Part shown: positions 38,202 through 49,998 of the stretch, in pieces
Numbering within the stretch: position 1 is the first letter of the stretch
Layout: every line of letters starts with the position of its first letter
Source: Anisakis pegreffii
Taxonomy: Eukaryota; Nematoda; Chromadorea; Rhabditida; Anisakidae
Length of the DNA stretch: 64,000 nucleotides
Direction of reading: 5' to 3'
NCBI GenBank assembly: GCA_035041965.1
Contig: JAPYMA010000340.1
Coordinates: forward strand, 62,001 to 126,000
The notes under the pieces: generated by a model
What the model saw: only the letters and a program-made list of their open reading frames with translations
The model's database searches: none
Told to the model about the DNA's origin: nothing
Program-made: the position numbers and the translations under genes

Positions 38202-41200
38202 ATGGCTCGAGAACGTGAGGAATCTGAGGAGAATAGCGATGAAGTATACGATGAAATAGATCAGTTCCATCGAAAGCGTAATGAAGTGCTAGATTTGGAT
38301 GAGGGCAAGCATTCGAACAAGATCGAAGAGGTGCTGAATGTTGAGGGTGATATTTCATCAGATGAGGATGAAGATTTTGCTGATGGTAATAGCGATGCTG
38401 ATAGGGATTCTTTATTCGACTCGTCGGATAACGAGCAAAATAAAGCTGATACCAGTAAAGGTGAAGTGTCTAATGATAATATTTTTAATGATAGAGATGG
38501 TAGCATCAGTTTTATTGGCAGTAATAATATAGCATTGATAATCCCAGAGCTGGCTTTCTTGGTAATCTCCAAAGCCGGTTTTAATCGGATTGCAAAGAAA
38601 TACATACATGCGCAGGAAATTTAAACTGTTCAAGCCTAAATATAGAAACTTCAGCATTTATTTTTGATTAGCAAGATAAACGGTACGAAAGCAGTGATAT
38701 CAACTTTATTTTTTACTCCGCATACATGTGCTGCAATATGATAGTAATAATAGTAATATAATAAAAATAATATAATAATAATGATGATAATAATAGTAAT
38801 AATAATAATAAATAATAGTGATAACGATGATCCTATTGCTAGTGCTATATATTCATTTCCATATTATCTGTAATTACAGTTGTACTTCATAGTGTTACAA
38901 TTCATTATCTTTGAGATGTAATCATCTTGTACGTAAATATTTTTTATTTTATATTCTATGAAATGTGTTTTTAGCATTGCCATCGGCTGACCGATGGGGT
39001 CATAAGCGTCAAGCCTATTATAGCACATCATATGTGGACTTGGATTTCGGTGGTATGAATGAAGATGAGGAGGAATTAGCTGAGTTGGAGAGAGAGGACG
39101 CGATTGAACGACAGAAAAAACTTGATGCAGCTCTAGAAGCCGTCCAGTTTGATGATATTATGGTGATTGTTTTTTATTGTTTTCGGTGTGATTGTCTTTA
39201 TTCGTTGTAGAATTGCTATTACTTCGAATTACACATTCCTTTTCGGAAGTTGATGATATAAAGTGCTTGAAACATTGATAGGATCGAGGCGGAGAAAAGC
39301 GCAAACGTGACGTGACAGTTTTACATGTTTTTGAAGGGAATTTTTATGCCAACTAGGCTAGAAAGCTTGAACTGGCTTGAATCTTGACTTGACTTTAGCC
39401 TTAGCCTAGGGCTTACCTTTATTTAAGTTTGTTTAGTTTGAGCATTTTGCTGGTATTTATGCTTAAGCTTAGGGTGTCTTTATTTGTTGAACAGCGCTCA
39501 ACATGTTACCAACTGGACAGGTGGGACTTATCAGTGGGCTTACTGGATCGATAGATTAGATTCGAATTTCTTGGGAATATGGTGACCTTAAAATGAGATA
39601 ACCTCAACAAAAGTGCATACGGTTCATCCTTGATTGGTCGTTGTAATTAGTGTCAGAGCGATTGAATTTTGAGGTACCTCAAACCGACAAGAGCACTGAA
39701 GTGACGAAGAAGAAGAGGAGTGCTGTTGATTTGGATTCAATGACTGAGGCGCAGAAACTGGAGTATTTTTTGAAAATCAATCCAGAATTCGAGAAAATGA
39801 TTGATGAGTATAAAGCAAAGGTTGAGTTTTGTTTCTTTAGAAAATTTTTTATCGTGAATACGAAATTTTTCGAATATCAAACGTATTATTCGGTGGACGA
39901 TTTTTTTTTAAGTTCAGATTTCTAATTTTCATTGTTACTGTAATTTTTTTATTCAGCGTGAATTAATGCAAGCACGTCTACTTCCGCTGTTGGCCATTCT
40001 GAACGTACTGAAAACAACCGAACGACGTACTGTGCTTGAACAGCAGATTCGTTCAGCTGTTTCCTTATTTTCAAGGTAATCGATTGTGATTACTAATGAG
40101 TGAGAAAGCGATTTGCTTGAGTAAAGTTTGTATTGATTAGATTTTCACTTGTTGGGTAATGAGACGGAAAGTGGAAGGTATTACTGACAAGGAAAGGTCA
40201 CGAACTGAACCCAGCGTTTTGGGATGATGTATACGTCACACTGTAGAACTCCTCGAGCTGATCATGGAAATGTAAAAATTTTTTTGCGAAACACGAAGGG
40301 GACGCGAGATATGGATGTGAGACTTGAGTGAGCCAGCTATTCAGTCAGCTTACAATAGACATAATTCCTCACTCGCAAATCATTAAGATCAGATGATTTG
40401 TGGGTGGTAAATTATGTCAACTGTTTTTTTCGGATTTGTTTTTGTTTCAAGCGGAGCCGTTCTAAAGTGAGATTTAGTTTAGTTTTCGTTTTGTTCAGAT
40501 GAATTCAGAATAAGCAGTGCATCTGGGCGAGTTCAATGATTTGACGTTGAGTTGTTTGAATATTCTTTTATAAGTTGTTGATTTCGTCACTGGAATTATT
40601 TATTCAAAAGTGAATTGAGTGGCAAATTGAAATCAATTTGCATAGGAAGCAAAGGAAAACAATGAATTCAATTTTCAGTTATCTATTGAACATATTATTC
40701 TATATGTATTTGAAAACGACAACAAAAATGGATGGACTTCAAGAGACGAAACGATATATGGACGAACATCCAGTGATTGATGCGATTATTGCAGAGAAAA
40801 AGGTTTGTGGCAAGGAAATTTCTCACTCGCATCGTTTTGATTTCGTCAAATTTGTGGAAATTGAAATGTTTTATGATATTAGTGATCACTTGTTGATTTT
40901 GAGAAGCTCATGAGTGTATTAATAATATTAATAATTAATAAGACTGAAATTTTTTGATGTGTTTGTATTTACGTCATCATTTTTCTTTTCCAGCAAATCG
41001 GAGTAGTTGAGCAGTTTTTGGAATCGAACGCTACAGCGTTGACAAGGATATTGAAGAAAGTTGAAAAGAATGAGAATAAGTCATTGTCAAGACTGATTGA
41101 GCAGTGCAGTACGGTTGATGATGTTATTGGAAGTAAGAGCCGACCGTCTGAAGCATCTGAAAACCTTACGCCAGGATCAGTAGAATATTCAAATGTTGAT

Positions 41201-41973
41201 GGAATGGATGATAAAAATGAGTTGATGAATACGGAAGGATATGATGAGGGTCATTCCGAAGAAGGTAACGAGGGGCATGGTGGTAAACGAGCAATCACAT
41301 CACAGGTTTGAATTGATAGTGTTCATTCGTATTCGTATTTGAGTTGTTATTGATTTTAGTTTCATTTTTCATCCATGTTGGGCAAACTTCTTTTTGTAAG
41401 TTCTTTGCTTGATTCGTAGGAAGCGCGATTCGTTGCAATTTTAATGAGTTTTATCGTGTAATGATCGAATTAGCATACGTGATCTGCTGACTTATATATG
41501 AGGTGTCTTCTCGTTGTTAGGAATTTACGTAAAAGAAACTGTATATAAGGGCGAGATTTGAGTGTCTTGTCTTGATCCGGAGTAAAGTATAGTTTCGTCG
41601 TCTCGTGTCTTCTTCGTAGTCCAATAGTCATCAACTGATTCTCAACGACACAACAAGTTTATAACCGGATTGTTTGAGAGTTTAATGTTTTTGTTATTGC
41701 AGTATTCGTGAGTTGTACGATGTTATTTGTGCATTTGCTCTCATTTGATATTATTGTTATTATGATTTGCAGATTGAGAAGAACAAGGGTTTGTCAGTGA
41801 AGCGTAAGAAGGGTACACAACATTCACGTGTCAAGAAGCGTAAACAGTTCGATAAAGCGCTCATCAAGAAACGCTCCCAAAAAGCTGACGTTAAACGAGA
41901 GTTGAAACCGTATGCGGGTGAAGCGAGAGGTATTCGTGTGTCGACTGTGAAGAGTATCAAATTAAAGGCTTGA
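38202..41973 (+). CDS. UTP3: UTP3/SAS10, small-subunit processome component
   Basis: UTP3 (Sas10) is a nucleolar protein of the U3 snoRNP processome that matures 18S rRNA. Model exons: 38202-38454, 38975-39162, 39674-39820, 39957-40075, 40679-40802, 40994-41305, 41773-41973, in phase, 447 residues (human 479). The N-terminus is acidic (DISSDEDEDFAD). WGHKRQAYYSTSYVDLDF matches the family motif before the Sas10/Utp3/C1D domain, whose core spans exons 3-5. The C-terminal Sas10 domain is unmistakable: KRAITSQ joined to IEKNKGLSVKRKKGTQHSRV, then YAGEARGIRVSTVKSIKLKA. The end of exon 1 is ambiguous, since two other donors share the same phase. Exon 3 uses a TTTTGAG acceptor, the only one in phase. 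AATAAA signals lie at 42347-42352 and 42361-42366. Confidence 0.94.
38741..38830. repeat. (TAA)n microsatellite in UTP3 intron 1
   Basis: AATAATA tract with scattered G interruptions, between the UTP3 exons ending at 38454 and starting at 38975. Confidence 0.9.
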
Positions 41974-42554
41974 TTGGTTGAACTGTCTCAAATTTGTTTC
42001 GTATCAATATCATTTCATTTATATAGTGTCAGTATTATTTCATGATGTTCATTTGTTTCTTTATTCGCATGAATAGATAATAAGATGAAACAAGCGAAAT
42101 CATAGCCGGATCGAGCCCCATAATGTGGTTTATCAATGAAATTGGTCAGTATTCGATTTTGAGTAAACGTCCGTTCGGCTGGTGGGACATTTGTTTAGTA
42201 TTCATTGATTGGTTTGTAATCGATCACAATAGGATATTTGCATGTGACTTGGATGTTTACAGTGCGATTAGATTAGTGAGCAATATGATTTATTATTATT
42301 TATTGGTTGACGGCATCAGTTGCGGAGTGTGTTTTGGTATTGTTGAAATAAAGCAAGTCAAATAAAGTACGTATCGTTTGATTAGGAGATAATTTAGTGG
42401 TGTCAATGCGCAATATTTCTATTGATAGCTATTTTTGGCAGTTTCGTATAAAATTTAAAATGCCTTTCAAGTTCGATTTTGTTCTGAATGAGGCGAAAAA
42501 TTCGTAAGGAATGACCGTGACATTTTCTTTTTTGTACTCTGGCAATTGATAATT

Positions 42555-42765
42555 TTATTTGTTTTATTTAATCAGCAAATCAAACTCATTACGAGTTTAT
42601 GCCTCTCTGTTATTACCAATATCACTAATATCACATTCTTCCTTCGTTGACATTCTTCTTTTTGCGCAGCTAACGATAATAGCGTTTGGAATGATCTGTC
42701 TTCATGAAATTCGAACTTGGATTATTGATCTGGCAAGCACAGAGGTTTTGGGTCACTCTCCCATA
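42555..42765. repeat. Interspersed repeat, family 3, copy 2
   Basis: Partner of 11531-11740: CTCATTACGAGTTTATGCC, ATGATCTGTCTTCATGAA, GGCAAGCACAGAGGTTT and GGTCACTCTC occur in the same order with small indels. It follows the UTP3 poly(A) signals by about 200 bp. Confidence 0.7.
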
Positions 42766-45242
42766 GTTTGTTTGTTATTATATCATAATACCAATCATAT
42801 GTACGTTGTTTAAATTCAGTGGTTCGGAATTGTTGATATTGTTCCATTAATGAGTCGTTGTTGCCTTGTTGTTCCATTAATGAGTCGTTTGGATTTTGAT
42901 TGTAAATTTTATGGATGATTACTTTTTTTGGAAATTTGTTCGAATTCGTATTTTTTTGTTGGTCCAATGCACTGACAATGAGTTATCGCTTTCATCAGTT
43001 GGCATTGTTATTGTTAATATTGATGTTGTTATCGTTTATTGTTATTGTTTTCTTTGTTGGAGTTTAATATCATCATAAAATTTTATACGCTCACTTGCAT
43101 TAAGCACAAAATATGTGCATTAGGCACAATATTAAGACGATTCAAGAGGAACGAATAAAGTAAATTGAGTGTATTTGGTTATCTCAGACCGTATGGGTTG
43201 TAAACGTTTTGAGATGCTGTTAAGACCATTCTTATTGGATGATATGAGTTGAGATAGATGTATGAGGGATTTATGCGGATTATTTTTTTATTCAGGAACA
43301 GCTGATTTACTTAGCAACATGATGTGATTCTGATCGGATTATAGTGATCGCAAGTGATGTTAAGATGTTTTACGTCACATGTAAAGAGAAATGATTATTT
43401 GTTTTGCACTTAACTGATGTAAGATGGGAACAAACAAGATGATTGATTCACTTCACTGGAACGGAATCTTTGAATCCTTATTTTTGTGTACGTTAAGTTT
43501 TTAGTCTATATCTCGCAAGTAGTTGAGTTCAAGATTTGGCTGGTTTTGATGTGAGGGAATTGAGTACAGTGTGGCGAGAGTTTAATGAACTGAAGATCGC
43601 CTGTAATCGAAAACAATAGCGCAGATTAATAAGAGATTGATCGAATCAGTGTTAAGTGTTGCCAGATGAATGCAGGTTATCTAGTGCAATGTGATATGAT
43701 TTTAATTGACTTCTGATGAACAACTGATTTGTCATGATATTCATTCATACCTTCAGACATTTAATCTAATAGTAAGTAGGAATTCGGTAACATTTTCTTT
43801 GGTGATATGTTGCTGGACACGATTGCAATTCGTTCATTCAGTTCAACTTGAGATTCTAGAAATCTTCTCTCGAATAATCAAACAAATGTTGAATGTACTG
43901 ATCCCGAATTCAATATTGTCAAATTCTCGAATGTTGCCCAATTGATCCATTCTCGATGATGAAATTCTCTTTCTTTACTGAGGGAATGAACGCTGTTCCA
44001 AAGTGCTACTATGACACATAGAGAACAACCGCACTCAATCAATTCTCCGATATTAAACATTTTACAAATTGAAAAAGATAGCAGCCGCATGACAATGGAT
44101 GGGAATACAATTGGATAACAACACAATTTTTTTTGCTGGTGAACATTCAATCAAAATTTGCACTTAAGTTAGCTAACAAAAGTAATGAATAATAGTGCGA
44201 TTGTGCAAATGATTTCACTTAGTTGTTTGCTGACATTGACATTGTCAGATGTTAGATGTGGAAGGGTGAAGCTCCTACTGCTGCTGCTAACCAAACCAAC
44301 CAACCAACGAACGCCTCATCGATTTTCTGAGATGAGATGAAGCACTGTCAGCTGAATGAGTATGGATGGATGCTAGCTGGATGAGTGAGTGGTGGATAAA
44401 GAAGAGAATTTCGATAGCTTGCAACTGCTAGCCAAGGCTAGTTCATTCAAAAATATATGTAGACTCTCATAAATAAATCGAATCGAACGAGTGCATTGAA
44501 TGTGATGCGATGCAATGCACTCAATCGTTAACGAGGAGTATGAACGCTTTCTTATTAACGAGAATAAATTTTATTATCATCGTTTCTTCTCTTTTATTGT
44601 TGAAAGTATCATTGTTAGTTCAATTTAAAGTTAAAGTATCAAAAAAAGTTAATTTGTTAAGACAATATGAGCGATAGCTTGCAATCGTTAAGAATATGAG
44701 ACAATTGATTTGAACTTCGATCCAGTTCCTCGAGTTGAATGATGTTCATTGTTTACGTTTCGATATCATATGTCTTATGAACAGAAGACTGGTTTGTAGA
44801 ATTGTTAATGTTGCATCTTATGGGTAATGCGATTACGATGTATTAAAGTATTTAGCGGTTGTAAGATGCTTTATAATTGCAACTGGGGCAAGATATTAGT
44901 AGCTAGTACTGGGATTGATAAATATCACACGGGTTTAGGTGATAACGAATCAAGAAAAATTTAGACTGCAGACAGTAGTACACTGATAACAGTGATATGA
45001 TATGATATAATGCAGTGTGTTGTTGTGTTATTGCGGAAGATGCTATTCAAAACAATTCAAAACAATCTAAGAATGGGTGCATGTATGCATGAATGCATGC
45101 TTTGAGAATAACATTCAACTTGGAATCGTTTTGAGCCAGGCTGGTGACAGGGTGAATTGTTTGAAAATGCGTATTGATAAATTTATTTTGGTTCGCTTGG
45201 ATTTTGCATTGGTCACTTCATCGTTATGATCATTATTATCAA

Positions 45243-45321
45243 TATAAATCGCTTGATAAGAGTGATTACTGCTGTGATTTTTTTGTAACCATTGATACCG
45301 TTGCTGTTGTATTTCACTGGA
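45243..45321 (+). repeat. Local repeat flanking the zipper gene's first exon, left copy
   Basis: ATAAATCGCTTGATAAGAG, GTGATTACTGCTGTGAT and GTATTTCACTGG reappear in order at 45890-45982. Confidence 0.7.
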
Positions 45322-45635
45322 TTTATCCTGATTTCTTGTAATTTGTAGCATTTGTTAATATCGTTTCAATCATCTTCATTCGATCTCTCTTCATACGCTG
45401 ATTTTTTTAAACGAATTTCGTCAAGTACGGAGATCGACTATTGTTTTTGGATGTTTTGCTTTGTGATCTGTATTTCACGTAATTACGTGAACTTGATGCC
45501 TGTATTTCACGTATTTTATGCATACATATTTGTGTGAGTTTGACGTTGCGTCGTACGTGCTGCTTCATAAACAATTAATTTACGTGGTCACGTTCACAGT
45601 TAGGATATGAAAAGGTGAATCGTTGGAATTGATGA

Positions 45636-47595
45636 ATGAAGAAAATACGTGAGAAACGTGTCTCGAATAAGTCGAATGCATCCGGCTCGGCATCGGTAAC
45701 TCGACCGAAATGTGACAAACGACGCACCAGGGAAAGACGTCGTAATTCAGTAACTAACAACCACATAACGTCAACCGACGGATCGGTAAGCATTGCCACT
45801 GTAGAGATCAGCGCAAAGTTGGTACAGTAAGCACAAACGTTCAGTTTGGTACGTTCAGGTACGGTGTGGTACATGAGCTATTTAGAACGTGAATAAATCG
45901 CTTGAGAAGGGTGATTACTGCTGTGATATCTTATGATATCTTCGGGACCATTGATACTGCTGTTATTGCATTTCACTGGGTGTAGTGATTTGTTGAATTT
46001 ATCATATTTATTTGCATGAAATCGACGGCGTTTGTAAGATTAAAAATATTAATGAGGTTTCTGACGTTCTTTCCAATAACCAGTATCAATGATGAGTAAA
46101 TAATAATAGTAATGATAATAATAACGGTAACAACAATACATTTAAAGTTATGCCAGGTACTTTACGAATACAATGGTATTTGACCCCGGTACTTTACAAA
46201 AATAGTTTACATTGGTAGTTTGGAAAAACAATTACACATCCTCAACTGTGCAGATCTATAGAATTGAAAAAAGATTCAGTCTAGTGGCGAAGAATTGGAC
46301 GGTAAACTAATCACAGAGAATGGCCTATCAACTTCCAAAGATACAACAAGTAGTGGCGGAAATCCACTGGCCAGTGATATAGGTACGGCAGCAGCACGAG
46401 GTGGCAGCAAAACGACTGCCGCGCATCGTGCACGGATCTGGATCAGATGCCAGTCTGATCTTGGTTTGTTTATCGATTTCTGATCTCAGTCGATCACATC
46501 TATCACACTGATCGTTTCCGTTGGGTGTCCTGGAATGAGGAGAAAAACAAATTGTACCTTTTCAATCCTTTAAAGCTTTCGAAGTTGGGTATTCTGGAAA
46601 ATTTCAGATGCTGACTGCGAGGATAATTCAACGGATTTTGATTCAATTTCACATTGCGCATTCGACTGCTCACCATCGCATAATGTATGTTTGGTGTTCT
46701 CTTCTTCAAAATATGATATGATATCTTATGACGATTGCAATTGACTTTCATTTAAGATGAGACTTTCTCAATATTGCTCTGTTTTGATCAATTGTATTCC
46801 ATGAAGCAAAATGCTGGATTTCAAGAAATTCGTGAGATTTTTCGATTTTTTGCATCTTTCAGCAATTGAATTTGTTACCATTGGAGACTGAAATGGGCAG
46901 TGCCAAGCAAATGGCGGCCAGTGAGAATGCTGCCGAATCTTCGTTACTTTCAAACGAAACGGAAACGTTGCGCGAAAAAATTGAACTTCTCGAAACGGTT
47001 CGTTTTCATCGTTTGCAAACTTGATTATTCAGCAAGGATTGCTAAATAATCAAGTTTTGCTCAGCAATAAATCTGCGGTCTGAGGACTACCGTCTCAACC
47101 AAAACTTTATTTCTCACACTGAATATTTTGCAAGTGGAAAATGAAGTTCTCACGTTCTGATTTTGTATTCATTAAAGAAATGAAATGTTATTCAACACTA
47201 TAATCTTGTCATGAACGTAGCTCTTAGTTCTACCAGGAAGAGTCTATAATCATTTTGATTCCTAGAACATATTTTAATCAATCAACAACCATCATCTATA
47301 CTTCGTCATCACTTACCAATACTTTTTTAGAACATAAATCTTATGTTAAGTGCGATTTAGCGCTCAGACACCATTATCAGCTCGTATCTGCGTTAATCTT
47401 GCCCGAAATCTCTTAACTCAATCCTTTGATCTGCTTAAAAGAAAGCGCCTAATCCCACTCATATAATCACTTCTTGAATCATCTTCAAGCAGCTCAATTC
47501 GGTTTACAATGATAACTTTTTAGCATGTACGACAGCTAACTGAACAGAATCGCATGTTAAAGGAAGAAAATCGAAGACTCAAGCATGGCAATTGA
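45636..47595 (+). CDS. Unrecognised 205-aa protein with C-terminal leucine zipper
   Basis: I do not recognise this protein. Five exons join in phase: 45636-45785, 46280-46463, 46608-46684, 46863-46997, 47524-47595. The N-terminus is strongly basic (KCDKRRTRERRRNS). A Ser/Thr/Gly-rich middle follows, then an acidic stretch (DADCEDNSTDFDSISH). The C-terminus has leucines every seven residues over about 30 residues (LREKIEL, LETHVRQ, LTEQNRM, LKEENRR, L) and stops three residues later. This predicts a parallel coiled-coil dimer. The basic segment is far from the zipper, so it is not a standard bZIP, and the TSC-box of TSC22 proteins is absent. The second exon could end earlier at another donor of the same phase. 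A nuclear or regulatory role is only a guess. Confidence 0.65.
45890..45982 (+). repeat. Local repeat flanking the zipper gene's first exon, right copy
   Basis: Right-hand partner of 45243-45321, in the first intron of the zipper gene. It differs by a small insertion containing ATCTTATGATATCTTC. Confidence 0.7.
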
Positions 47596-49998
47596 ATTGT
47601 ACATGAAACAATAATTCTGCAATAATAATACAAAAATGGCGATCGCATCAAACTTCAGTCTGTGTGAAGTATCATTGAAAATCAATGAACTGATGTAAAT
47701 TTCCCGAAGTCATCTTAATTCTCAACAGATCAAACATTCTCTAATGTGCTTATTTGGTTGCTCGAATGGTTTGTTCATTGTGGCATGAAAAGAGCGAATA
47801 CTCTTTCAACAAAAAGTTTCAACAATCTGATGAACATTGAAATCCTTTTTGTTCACATTATTATTGCTTTCGTTTCATTCATTATTTCAAAAAATCTTCT
47901 TGTTGACTCTATGAAATTTTGCATTGTTATTATGTTACCACCATTGTTACTGGTATTATTATTGTTACTCTTTTCATTATCATCTTTTGGAAGTAAAATT
48001 GTAAGTATTATTAATATCTCTTGCAAGTCAAATTACTGCTATTATCATGAATATTGTCATGGTTCCTATCTCTATTCTTACGATTAATGCTGGCATTGAG
48101 AACAGTATTCTCGTTTCATTGAATGTTTTAAGCCATTTTGAAGGCTGGCTCAAAAATCTTGTGGTTTGCATTGGTAATAATCAGGAAATGAAGCGTACTA
48201 AGCTTAATTAACTTCTTAATGTTTCACTGTTATCATTGCTAGATTTACATTTCAAGAAGTTCATTCCACTGTTTGGATTTTTCTTATCAAACTTTCAATC
48301 TATTGATCACACTCTTGCACTTACTTTTTTCCTCTATATGATGAGCTTTTTGTTTTCTTTCGAAGTAATGTTATCGATTCTTTTTTTTCACATTTGCTAT
48401 TGTTGTTTAAGTTATACATTTAGTTGTATCGACATATATACATGTATACACGATACTTTACTGGTATATTTTCAATACATTATGTATAAATATCTTTTCC
48501 ATAAAATGAAGAAAAATGATTTCCCGAACTCATCGTAATCCTCAAAATATCAAGTGTTCTCTATTATGCTCATTCGGCTGCTCGAATATCTTTTCATTTA
48601 AACAACATACATAAATAATCTTTTCCATAAGATAAAGAATATGTAATATCAAGTAAGTTAATGGGTCTGAACATTTTTTTCTTTTCTTTCTTTTTCCTGA
48701 GTGAGTGCAGCCGAACGATTTACAACTACTTTCGAAAGGAAATTAGGGAACGATGCGCGATTCCATTTCAAGAATTTCATTCTATTAGCACAAAATCGCT
48801 CTTACCGCAAATCGCTTTCGCGCCTACTGGTCGGCGATATCGCTCGTCATCGTTTAGTAACACTCATCTAAAAAGTTATCCACTTACATTTTTTAAATCG
48901 TTTGTGTTCATCATTTGATCGATCAAATCCATCTACGTAATCCACATTAGTGATGGAAAAATCCAGCAATTTCGGTTGTAATGCCGACTGTCGGAAATTC
49001 AAAATGTCAAGTCGGTCGGATTCCGACCGAACCGTTCCGACTGCCGGTCGGAATTTCGACTGTCGGAATGAGGCAAAGTCATGTCGGTCGGATTCCGATC
49101 TGACACGAAATTTTGTTCAGATGTCATCACTAATCCACATATGCTATCTATTCTTCGCAAACATTTGCACCTATAGGCAAAACCAAAAATGCCTCCTTCC
49201 ATTATTGTTGCATTGAAATTGTATTATAGCAACAAATTGAAATATTTTTATTCGATGCTTTCATTCATCAGACAATGAATATGTACATGCTTAATTCGTC
49301 GATGAGAACGAGTATTTGAAAAATGAACGAGCAGAATTTCTATAGAATTTATGAAAGCTGCAAATAATTTCGTTGATAGTGCTACGGTATTATCAACATC
49401 ACAATTGCTATGACGTGTTTGTGTTCGCGTGATCGCTAACAAAATAATTAATTTTATAATTAATATTTGAGTGAATAACAAGTGAATTTTCGAAGAATTT
49501 AGCCGGAAAAATAATTTCTTAAGGGTTATTGTACCCTTTAAATAGAGTACAAACTGACTTGGTTGAATAGCGAAAGAGAGTTTGTGTGAACGATGAATAT
49601 ATAGATTCATCACCGAAGCACGATCGAACTAGTTAATGAATAAAATGACTGATTACAATTAATATGGATAGAACAGTTATTCTGATGAAATATATTCGCC
49701 CCTATGAGGGAGACTTGAAAAGGCCACAGGGAGCTGAAGATGTCAGAAAGACTTGAAGGTTTCAAGAGGATTTCAGGAGGCTGGCAAGTTATTGTTGATC
49801 AAGACTTTTCATTTATCTTCTAAAAGTTGATATGGTGATCTGCTGAAAGGCGAAGAGGGTACATTAAAGAAAAAAGTCGTATAAATAAATACAAAGACGA
49901 ACAACAAAAAATGTATGAATGAATAAATATTATATAAGCACAATGCATAAATAAATAAATATCAAATCAAAATGCAAAACCGAACATAACAAACAAAT
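47596..49998. other. Intergenic region with a local duplication and a hAT-type MITE
   Basis: No exon supported between two convergent genes. A segment at 47702-47770 (CCGAAGTCATCTTAATTCTC, ... TTGCTCGAATGG) is repeated in diverged form at 48521-48590. The MITE at 48948-49132 is listed separately. Open frames here are hydrophobic and AT-driven. Confidence 0.5.
48948..49132. mobile_element. Non-autonomous hAT-type element (MITE)
   Basis: The termini TAGTGATG and CATCACTA are perfect inverted repeats. They are flanked by a perfect 8-bp direct repeat, ATCCACAT (48940-48947 and 49133-49140). An 8-bp target duplication and a TAGTGATGG-like end are typical of the hAT superfamily. The 185-bp interior has several inverted GTCGGTCGGATTCCGA-type words and no coding capacity. 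Confidence 0.92.

Larger units (their letters stand above)
41974..45635. other. Intergenic region downstream of UTP3
   Basis: Contains the UTP3 3' UTR, family 3 repeat copy 2 and a local duplication of TTCCATTAATGAGTCGTT near 42842-42890. An otherwise AT-rich stretch shows no supported exon. A pair of about 80-bp repeats flanks the next gene's first exon and is listed separately. Confidence 0.5.

Noticed and set aside
45636..47595. TSC22/bun-family assignment for the zipper protein
   Set aside because: The TSC-box upstream of the zipper is missing; only heptad leucines are shared.
48236..48538. 100-codon hydrophobic plus-strand frame
   Set aside because: T-rich composition gives Phe/Leu/Tyr runs; no start context or splice partner.
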